This document shows, one piece after another, positions 54,886-64,000 of a DNA stretch of 64,000 nt. The stretch is taken from NCBI GenBank assembly GCA_037974665.1, contig CM075781.1, forward strand, positions 31,473,235 to 31,537,234. Direction: 5' to 3'. Position 1 is the stretch's first letter. Every line of letters begins with the position of its first letter. A program made the translations under genes and the position numbers. The DNA is from Ehretia macrophylla. Its lineage: Eukaryota; Streptophyta; Magnoliopsida; Boraginales; Ehretiaceae. A model generated the notes under the pieces. That model was not told the origin of the DNA and did not search any database. It saw nothing but the letters and a program-made list of their open reading frames with translations.

Positions 54886-55703
54886 TATATATATATATGC
54901 ATAGACTTCAATTGCTGCCGTATCTGCTTATGCCTGCAAGAAATACAAAAAAAATAGTTACATTTACAATTTGTACGTGTTTATCAAGACCTAACATGTA
55001 TGATTGTGCAATAATATATGTCAATGAAAGTGAAATGTGCATTTAGAATGTGTTTTTTAACCCTATCATGGTCCCCTTCCCCCCACCCCAAGCGATCATA
55101 AACAAGAAGATGGCATGTCATGTGCTGAACCAAATCCCTTCGTCGCTATTGCTCCTGTTAAGAAGTATAGAAGAGGTGAAACATTTCCGAGGACGATCAT
55201 TTTGTAATCCGACTAAACCTCCCAACAATCGAAAGAAAAAAAATAAAAACAAGAAGATGGCATAGCATTATAACCTATGTGATATCATTTGCATAAACAT
55301 CAGAAAGAAAACAAAGAAGGGTGGTCTCTGATGATTTTATGTAGGGACTTAGAGAAGAGAAACAGACTAGGACTAGTATGAATCCATCTCAACATGGCAG
55401 AAACAAGCCGGGACCTAATTTTCATGGTGGTTCATAAGCCCTACCTACAAACTCATTTTCCATCACAAGAAAGTACCATGTATGAATCCTTCATCAGATA
55501 TGGCAGAAACAAGCATGATGTGATGAAACCAGTGGCTTAACAAAAGGAAAGGGTGTGGTTTGCTAATGCAAAGGAGGAGAGAATATGGGGGTTGATGTTT
55601 GCAACCAAAGTTTGGGACTAAATATAGACACATAAAGGGGGGGAGAGAGAGAGAAGAAGAAGAAGGGATGGTGAAGTGGTTGAGTTAGTAACCACGCAAT
55701 TTC
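54886..55703 (-). other. Probable 5' part of the MIR160 primary transcript region
   Basis: There is no protein gene between the hairpin and the TATA-like box at 55859-55870. The block contains CATGGCAGAAACAAGC twice (55394 and 55499) and a GA/AAG-rich tract at 55640-55667. If that TATA box drives MIR160, this is transcribed leader or intron. Confidence 0.35.
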
Positions 55704-55808
55704 CTAAGCTTTCTCTTGATGGTGTTTGAATTCTCCTTTTCTGGGTCGTAAAGCAAATGTTGCTTTTCTCTTCTGAATCGCCTTTGTCTCGGAGTGTTTG
55801 GACAACAT
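55704..55808 (-). other. 34-codon ORF near the likely MIR160 transcription start
   Basis: A basic peptide frame starts at 55808, about 50 bases downstream of a good TATA box and 930 bases upstream of the miR160 arm. It would be the first ORF of the transcript and so a candidate miRNA-encoded peptide. A second frame through the same bases has no ATG and ends NTIKRKLRKLRGY; it looks as protein-like, so a different gene's terminal exon is the alternative. Confidence 0.25.
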
Positions 55809-55858
55809 GGATTCCTCTCTGTCTCTCCTTTCTTTCTTTCTCTCTCTCCTATGTTTAT

Positions 55859-55870
55859 CCTATTTTTATA
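55859..55870 (-). promoter_or_regulatory. TATA box, possibly of the MIR160 gene
   Basis: The minus strand reads TATAAAAATAGG, followed at once by a GA-rich leader (GAGAGAGAAAGAAAG). No other promoter-like site of this quality stands upstream of the hairpin, but the 1 kb distance leaves room for a nearer start. Confidence 0.4.
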
Positions 55871-56619
55871 ATGTAGGTAGACACTGTAATTCCAACTTAA
55901 AATCTTTAATTATAAATTATTGAGTATTTAGTTTAATAATATGAATTTTGTTTTAAATATAAAAAGTTTCGAGATCTATTTTTGTGTGCGTAACATCCTA
56001 AATAATATAAAATGTCTTACATATCAGTTAAATAAATAAATAAATCTTATTTTTTAAACAAAAAAAAAAAATTTATCTAACTATTTCATCTAACTCTCAG
56101 GTCTTTCCTCCATATGAACAAAGTGAAAAAGAAAGAGAACACAATCATAATTTTATCTTCTTTTTCTTTGCATTCCCATCACTTCTTTATCTTTTGCTCC
56201 TCTCTTGTTCTTTAATAATTACCATATACTTTTGCTAAGAAAAAAACACTTGCATCCACCACATTTAGGCATAAAATATTAATACAATATCAATTCTGTC
56301 CTGATCTAACTGAATTAACATGTACTTGCATACCTAACAAATTAACCATCTTTTTTTATTATTATTATTATTTATTCCATAGACACCTAATATGACATAT
56401 GTGAGTTATGGAGCATAACATTAATAATTTTGTTTTTATATACGAGCAAGTGTTTCAATCAAATCAAATTCATAAATACGAAGTCAATATAAAAGTAGGA
56501 CCATTTAGGTCCAAGCGTTGCAAATAGACCTATTAACAATATTGTTTCTAAAGTTGCTAACTATATAAAATTTTTGTTTAACATCAAACTAAATTTTGTA
56601 AAAGATTTGGTCTTCACTT

Positions 56620-56730
56620 ATAACCATATACCATGATGGAGCCTAGCATTCTTCTTTCTCCAAATATGATTAATGGCAGCGAAGAATAGTTTAAAAGCAA
56701 TGTTTTGTTTAATAATATCTATTTTTAGCA
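56620..56730 (-). pseudogene. LINE zf-RVT C-terminal scrap
   Basis: The minus-strand frame ending near 56620 contains FKLFFAAINHIWRKKNARL, the conserved block just after the zinc-binding region of plant LINE ORF2 (compare YHIWREINRRL at 2266-2694). Nothing upstream matches the rest of the domain. Confidence 0.6.
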
Positions 56731-58687
56731 TAATATATATATACATCCTACAAAATAACTCTTTATCGTCAAAAAATGAAATTAAAAAGTCTCTTTGAAT
56801 TCCCATTGTGTACTTTGAATGCTCTCTATCTATCTGTCTCCCTAGTGTCGGGCAGACGTACTTCAACATTAATGGGGTTGTAATCTTTATCGATTTTATT
56901 TTATTTTTTAAATAATAAATATCTATAATCAATTTTCAAAAAGAAATTTAATATATATGCACTTTTAGTTTTAAAGTTAATTAACACCGCAAAAAATATA
57001 TATATTTATAAAATTAAAAAATTATGTATTATAATTTATAATTAAAAAAAATTTCTAAATCCGACCATATATGTTTTGTGCATCTCTAGACGGTGCTAGT
57101 GCTTCTCACAAGCACGGTCGCATTGCCACAAATGTGCATGGCAAGTGATCAAAGCTTAGCAATAATACTTCTAACCTTATCTGACTTTCTTTTTGAATAG
57201 TCAATATCTTGCTGTGAGAATCTTTTGCTGTCAAATACAAGTTCATCAATAGAATTTCTAGGGTTGACATCAAAACAACAACCGAGTCAGGTATGTGTGA
57301 GCCCCTTTTGTCTCCACCATCTTTACCTTGTCGTACTAATTTTGTTTCCACTACTAAACACTATCATTGACTTAGTAATCACATGAAAATTTCTGCTGAT
57401 GTGATTGAAGAAAGGCAATGTTTTTACCAAAGAAATGACAACCTAACACCAGTGAAATTATCCAATAGCAAATTGTTATAATTAGAGATTTTAAATTTGA
57501 ATAATGGTTTCGGCTTGTATTGTATTAAATAAAAAGAAAATGATAACTTAAGTACAATTAATATTGAGAAGAAACGAGTCATCAAGAGCGAAACGAAACG
57601 AAACAAATAAGTCACCCGTGGATTAATATGACTAGTCCAAAGACCCAACTTTGATAACATGTTAAGAATCAAGGGGTCCTATCTTAAAACCAATTGGTAC
57701 TAGATGGAATATCCCAAAATCATATAAGGTAATCTTTGAATTGGTGATTTTCCTATATAAGAAGAATGTATATTCCAATGGGCTGAATATTGTTTCTAGT
57801 GTAGCAGTTGATTATAGTACCAAAATGTTAACATGCAGAAAAGAAATTCTGTTAAGTCCTTTTGCTAATATGTGTAAATAATTGTTTATGACATGAGATT
57901 TGAAACTGGAAAAGAATTGTTCAGAGGGTGATTTATATAAGGAACATTATTACATCGCATGTTCTGGTCTATTGTGGAAGGACCTTCTTTCGTTTGCAAA
58001 AGAAACTAACCCAAGCTGAAACTTCAGTCAAACTGCTTTAGGAATTTTCGATGAAAAAGTTCCATCCCAAGAACTAAAAGGAAAATGGAGATTTTCTTGC
58101 CCCAAAGATCGGTTGGTGTGGTAAAAAATTAGTAACTCTCGCTTATTGCACTTGATCGATCTTATACATGTTTCGAAATGTACTTATATTAAGGAATTTG
58201 TAGTTTTAGAATGGATCTAATATGGTCTATCGAAAATAAGTTTTTTTTCATTTCGTTCACAAATCCAATGAATATTCAATATAAAAATTATATATAAGAT
58301 AGTTTGGAGAAATGGAAAAATTTTCAGAAAACTAATTAATTTATTTCTGGCCGATGATAGAAGTACTTCAAGAAATTTAAGTTCATTGTAATGTACAAGG
58401 TATTCATGACTTAAAATGCATCATATGACTTTTCTCAAATGCCGATAATCACGCATGAGCATGGGGCTAAGCTAGCTTTTCACTTTAGAGGTATAAAGAT
58501 GCGTGAAATTTGCATAGACATGATAAATGGGGCAGAACCCGGATGTTTTTTCAGTGGGTTATGAGAATTTTAGAGATCAAAACAAATGGGGAATAAGGTG
58601 GTCTTGGAGACAGAATTAGGGACTAAAAAATTAACTAGCTTTTCAAACATGGGTGAACGTATGTGAAGTGTAGCCGCGGTTGTAGTC

Positions 58688-58884
58688 AGGGACGGATTCA
58701 GAATTAGCTCTTTTTATTAAGGTTAAAATTTATAATTTTTGAATTATATATATATATATATTCACTGGAGGTTAATTCATATTTTTAATTAAAAATATAT
58801 AGATATTTAACTTCTTTAAAAAAAAAATACATAGAATTTGTAATTTTTTTTTTAATTTTAACCAGCTTCAGATACACATCCGCT
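58688..58884. mobile_element. hAT-like MITE remnant
   Basis: CAGGGACGGATTCAGA at the left and ATCCGCTACTA at the right resemble the CAGGGGCGGA ends of Tip100-like hAT elements. The flanks GTTGTAGT and GTTGCAGC agree at six of eight positions, the hAT duplication size. A separate intact left end, CAGGGGCGGATGCAT, stands at 59154 without a right partner. Confidence 0.45.
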
Positions 58885-60944
58885 ACTAGTTGCAGCCCCA
58901 ACTAACTTTGAAATTTTTATAAATAATAAAGGTATTTTTAGCCGGGCAAAATCTATTTTACCCATGAGTTCTTTACAAAGCCCTCAAATTCCGCCATGAG
59001 AAAAGAAATAGTAAATCCTAGAGGTCATGGAAGACTTTGAAACTCTGTAAACAACCCATGGGACAAAATAGCATGAACTATATTTAAAATGTATCTAGTG
59101 TTTGGGAATTAAAATTAGCTTTTTCTTTGCATCATAAGTACTTTACCATGCAGGGGCGGATGCATAGTTTAAAATATTTTGGTATTTTTAGTTTGTAAAT
59201 ATAAACGAATTTATCATTCTTTTAAAGAATACAACACACAATTTAATATTTACATACAACTTTTTCTTTTTGATAATGATTAATTAATTTTTCACAAATA
59301 TGCACCCTATGCATATACACACTTTTCAAGTGCACTTGAAGCCGCAAAGAAAGAATCCTCTTTACAGATACTACTCCAGCTGTCGTTTGAGAGAAGAAAA
59401 GAAAAGAAAAAATGGATGATACACCTAAAAGAAACATCGACAAATGAAAAGAAAAGAAAGAGGAATAAACAATTTCCCCCAAAAAAAAAAAGTTGAATTA
59501 AATATATTACCGAAAGTTATAAAGCAATATCAATGATGGTATCAAAATCAATATAAGATTTTGAAGAAATAAAAACAAAGATTTTCTATGAGAAGGAGAT
59601 TCAAAAAGGAGCCAAAACTGATGATATGGTGAGAGCTGTCTTGTCACTCACCCAAAATTATAATTTCCACTACTACAACCATGAAAGCTACCTCTGAGTT
59701 TCACTTTCATATCCTTATCTTAAGATATAAAGATTGGATTTTTTGTTTGAATTTGTATCTTCCATTTCGATTGATCCATTTTGATACGGTATTATGTGAA
59801 TATACACAAAAATGTACTGTTGAAGATTTCTGAGATATATCGATCATGTGCTACTTCCTTTTTTTCTAAATATCTTTGAACTTATTACTCTAATAGGGAC
59901 CATATTGAATTCATTTCAAGATTGTATATTTCTTGTTATAATGTTACATTTTAACACATGTTACAAGTCAATTACAACAATATATTTTTTTAACGAGATT
60001 AAAAAAAGTTTACTTAAACTTTAGTCGCAACGAGCTCTTACCTTATTACCTCCTCCAACACCTGGAGGCCTACATGTGCCACTTGATATTGAAAAAATAT
60101 GGCCATATCCATGGAATCTCACGCTCACTTCAATAGGAATATTGGTTATCTAGTGCACCCAGATAATTCTTTTCAATTGTCATAACAATTAGCTCACTAG
60201 TAATAAAGGAATATATGTGATTCATTGAGCACGAGTTCAATTGGAAGCATATTCCTCCTTCCTTTGTTTTTTCGATATCCAATCTTCCAGGAGTTTCACC
60301 ATGACAAGCGGAGCTTTGACCTGTTGCTAGTACTAATATATTCTTAATGAATTCGAATCCTCTCATATTATAATTATGTTATTAGGAGATTCAATCGTGG
60401 TTATTCAAGTAGTTATGGTTAAATGATTTGAACAGTTCACCATTATTATATCTAATTCTTTCGTAATACTATATGATATGAGAAGATCCAAATTTATTTC
60501 TGAGTGTACATGCTAGTTTGGTAAAGTTTTTATGTATTGAGCCAATTAGTTTAGCAAACATTTACTTTAGTGACATAGGTTGCTACCAAAAATAATTTGT
60601 ATTCACTTAAGAGAATATGTGTAGTTGAGGAGCACTGTCAAGTTAACATCTCTGACATACTCTCTATTTTGGCTTTGAGAGCCAAAATTTTCCAAATACA
60701 ATCTCCATCTAACTCCTTATATCAACACCTTTCTTATTTTGCTCTAATGGCTCCCTATATTTGGATAGGTTTTAAGTTCTAGTTTGTTAATGGCCTTAAA
60801 GGCGCAAAATTCCTTATTCTAGTTTTATTTGGATTTATTTATAATTTATTTTTATGTTTTGGGTTGTTAATAAAAAAATTATATGAAAATATTAATAATA
60901 TGATATTATTTTACTGTCTTGATTATTTTATATATATACGTACT

Positions 60945-61004
60945 TGATTATTATTATTATTATTATTATTATTATCATTATTATTATTATTATTTCAATC
61001 TTCT

Positions 61005-61069
<65 letters not shown>
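60945..61069. repeat. TTA then TA microsatellites
   Basis: About 15 TTA units at 60948-60993 are followed by about 30 TA units at 61010-61069. Both are expected to be highly length-variable. Confidence 0.9.
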
Positions 61070-61072
<3 letters not shown>

Positions 61073-61254
61073 CTTCTAAATTGTTTTCCAAGATTGCGTT
61101 TTAAATAAAAGAGTACAAGAATAGTTGAAAGATGCATCATTCCAAATGTTTCCATTATCATTATCATTATCATTCTAAAGGCATATATAATACGAGTTCT
61201 ATATCCATGTAGATAAGGTGCATATATATTTCTTATTTGCTAAGCCAGTAAGAT

Positions 61255-62000
61255 TGAATTTCATTAAAAGAAAGAAGTTTTACAAGAAAAAACAAAGCCA
61301 AAAGCTAAAAGGGAAACACAAAATATGAGGAAACTCAATCGATAAACAACATCAAAGCGTGATTAATGAGGTTCTATTGCAAAAATAACAGTTGAAACTC
61401 GTAATGTTGATCTTCCGCTCAATTTGGATTTTGGTGACAACTTCATCGAGAATGGATCAAGTAATTAATGTGCTTTTCAATAGAGGCATGCTTGACCATG
61501 AAAGATCCGATTGTTTCTCTCTTTCCAGATATGGTAATGAAGAAATTTAATACATAATATAGATTTTTCACAAAACCATAAATTATACTAACCTCGTAAT
61601 CAATGCGGAAGAAATCTCAAGAATTAACCCTCATTCGTTCCACCGTTTAAAGCCGCGAATCGGAGTTCTAAATACGAGATTTAGAACTATGTTTTCACTA
61701 CTTAAGAACCCCTTTGATTTGATAGTTCACACACAGCAAACTGGCAGAGAGAATTTTTCTGGGAGAGAGAAGAGAGAAGAATACTACAATCTTCTGTTCT
61801 TAACGTCTGAAGAAAAATACGTTTCTTTTTCTTCTTTTTATTAGGATGTAGGAGTTATGGGAAATAACTTCTCATAACCTCTATTGACTCATACAAAATG
61901 GGTCGGATCGGGTCAACCTATATTGGGCGACCTGATCCCAAAATCCAACAGGTAAATTAAAGTATATATAGAATAGGAGCCGAAACATCTAAGGTGTATA
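61255..62000 (-). pseudogene. LINE 3' fragment interrupted by a solo LTR
   Basis: On the minus strand a frame gives TLIY ahead of 61951 and HIWKERNNRIFHG at about 61533-61490, the LINE zf-RVT terminal block; SIEKHIN-type sequence follows after a frameshift. The tail near 61255-61300 (CTTGTAAAACTTC, TTTTAATGAAATTC on the minus strand) fits a plant LINE 3' end. Joining the two flanks of the solo LTR restores the reading TAC-CAT-ATC-TGG across the insertion point. Confidence 0.7.
61538..61950 (-). mobile_element. Solo LTR (413 bp)
   Basis: On the minus strand the unit begins TGTTGGATTTTGGGATCAGG and ends TTCA, the TG...CA form of an LTR. The 5 bp direct repeat GGTAA flanks it at 61533-61537 and 61951-61955. 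No primer-binding site, polypurine tract or internal domain adjoins it, so it is a recombined solo LTR, family undetermined. It lies inside the LINE fragment and is therefore younger. Confidence 0.85.
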
Positions 62001-64000
62001 TATTTTGATAATTAAAAGTTTAATCTGGAAACTTTATTTCATGCTTTTAATAATTAGTGAAAGGTAATGGAATTAATAACAACTTGGAGTTTTTTTTTTT
62101 TGCTAAGTAAGCAAATAAAACATATAAATCAAAATTCCAAAACAAAATCTCTAGGGAAATAGTTACAAAATAGTAAGAAACAATGCCATCAACTCAAAGA
62201 TTATTGCGTGGGTCACTAAAATGAGACTGATACTAGAAATATGAAGATGAAAAATATAAAATTTACTCTAAAAATTTATCATGATCGTAATTGATTGAGT
62301 CAATGGGAGTCTGTCCTTGACTTTGGAGATGGTTGATCAACTACAAAGACACCAAGGCCATGTAGGCTCCTGGTGTCCCCATAGTCAAAATTAAAGGGGC
62401 CGATGAGCAATAGCGGGGTAGCATGATCATTGATCTTCCATGTCCATCTCTAAAAAAGGCTGCCAAAGAAATGGGATGCTTTCTTCAATGCATGTAGAAA
62501 ATTTTGAAGCAAGTTGAGCAAAGAGAAGCCAAAGGCTATGTTAGAAATGGTAAAACTTTTTATCGTGTTGTGGAATCCTGGTGTAAGATTGATACATAAG
62601 GTTTTTTGTTTTTTAATTGACGAGAAACTCATTTTAGACAGAATTACATAGGTTTTATTTCAAGGTTATAAATTCTGTAGTGTGATGTCGGATCTCAACA
62701 CATGATTGAGGTTAGTCATAGGTTAAATATATAATATTAATTTGTGATGAGATTGTATATGTTTAAATTTGAGACTTTTGACCATAACAAGTCATTCTAT
62801 CCATCTCTTGAGAGAGATACATAGAGTTTGTGAATGTGATGAGTTCGACCCGGATTCAAATCTTCTTTTAATCTCATTGTCTCTTAGTTATTAAAAATAC
62901 GATTCGAACAATCCGATATTACAAAATTAAATCCCAACCATTCATTTCAAAATTCTAATTACATCCCACCCGCCCAACCATCACCCCCACCCCCAAAGAA
63001 AAAAAAAAGAAAAGTTAATAATAAGAATATATAATAATAACATACAATTCTTGTTGTCTGTATTCATTTGCCCACAGGGTTTGATTCTACAAAGGCACTA
63101 AGGCCACACGTCTTTAACCATTTTCTCTCTGTGCACGCACAAATGCATATAATATATATATATATATATATATACACTTGTATAAAATATTGAAACATGT
63201 ATGTATGTCTGTTGTGTAGGTCTATTTCTCGCAAATCCCAGCACAGTTGCTAGGCTGGTTCATGACAATCTTTGCTTCTATACGCCTCGAAATGCACACA
63301 AACACTTTCACGCAACAATATATTATACATGATGATGATGAGAATGGTGCCAGAGCTCGTCACGTGCTGTGCTGTGCAAAATTTTTACATGTATGATTGC
63401 GTGTGTCACTGTGTGTGTTTGTTTCTGGCCCCCTCGAATATAGTGTAACATGTTCACGCATGAGATTTTATATATATATTAACCAACCCAACATGGGGTA
63501 CGCAGCTCCTCTTTTTTCTTATATATATATAAAAAAGAGAATTGGTGCATAATCAGTACTTCTAAAAAACGTTTAAAGTTTTCATATATTTTTAAAAATA
63601 ATATAAATATTTATGTATTATTAATTAAAAATATTAATTAATTTTTACTGAAAAAAATACTTATATAATTAAAAAATAATATACTTTATCATCCATTTTA
63701 AAAAAAAATTGAATCCGTCCGGGACAAGTCCGCCGCTTCTTGTGAAACGTGCAACCCTGGTGTCCCACAACTCCTAACCCCGAAAGAACAAGAGCAAGCT
63801 TACTTGCATTTGATGACAAAGGAAAAAAAGGTAAGGTTGAGGGGTACGTAGTCTTCACATTTCATATACGAATCACTTAACATGTTATTTTAATTGGGCT
63901 CAATCACTATAAATTCTATACTTAATTAACCCAAATCATATGAAATGTAAATTTCAAGCCATATTCTCATTTTTATTTATTGCCTATATATCAAGATCGA
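62001..64000. other. Right-end intergenic DNA, no gene recognised
   Basis: 62280-62620 has more balanced base composition; its minus strand includes a NFDYGDTRSLHGLGVFV stretch broken by stops, perhaps another transposon relic, unassigned. 63140-63175 is a TA microsatellite. The 63180-63460 segment, with CACGTGC and several TGTGTG runs, could be the promoter of a gene beyond the window. Confidence 0.35.

Larger units (their letters stand above)
55871..60590. other. Gene-poor AT-rich intergenic DNA
   Basis: Nothing with protein family resemblance is present apart from a LINE scrap (56620-56730) and hAT-like ends (58688, 59154). Upstream regulatory DNA of MIR160 may occupy the first part. Confidence 0.4.

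Noticed and set aside
60919..61104. ORF of Tyr/Ile repeats
   Set aside because: Pure translation of TTA and TA microsatellites.
62280..62620. Balanced-composition stretch with a GDTRSLHGLGVF frame on the minus strand
   Set aside because: Interrupted by stops and not recognised; mentioned only in the regional note.

Overview
The window is AT-rich nuclear DNA from a flowering plant, almost certainly a eudicot. The genes carry GT-AG introns, the photosystem antenna gene LHCA1 and an exact plant miR160 are present, and the spaces between genes hold plant LINE, SINE, TRIM and Mutator-like debris. The MLO protein resembles asterid clade V proteins as I remember them, but I cannot name a species from sequence alone.

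Six multi-exon protein genes were assembled by hand, with splice junctions checked for phase: two tandem serine carboxypeptidase-like genes (7869-11515 and 15467-19843, +), a TET5/6-type tetraspanin (22081-24524, +), a clade V-type MLO gene (30278-35570, +), a rhomboid-like 19/TMEM115-type gene (36493-40883, -, convergent with MLO) and LHCA1 (43822-47749, +). A small six-cysteine secreted peptide gene lies at 49177-49419 (-), and a MIR160 hairpin at 54790-54885 (-) has both miRNA and miRNA* arms visible. About 9 kb at the right end has no recognisable protein gene.

The genes do not form one pathway; each is an ordinary housekeeping, photosynthesis, defence or development gene. The carboxypeptidases are a tandem duplicate with identical intron positions. 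MLO and MIR160 may be an old syntenic pair, since I recall MLO12 and MIR160a as near neighbours in Arabidopsis.

Mobile DNA is the most distinctive content. Four Mutator-like elements show long terminal inverted repeats and 9-10 bp target duplications (12265-12653; 17810-18211 in a carboxypeptidase intron; 28700-29727 upstream of MLO; 44689-46091 in LHCA1 intron 2). Three SINEs have target duplications; one duplicated the 5' splice site of MLO exon 8. Several TRIM-type miniature LTR elements and a solo LTR inside a LINE are also present. I found no new biochemical system. The best leads are the SINE that copied a splice site, the LHCA1 intron element with an extreme CA-rich/G-rich interior, the MLO leader ORF, and the MIR160 upstream region.
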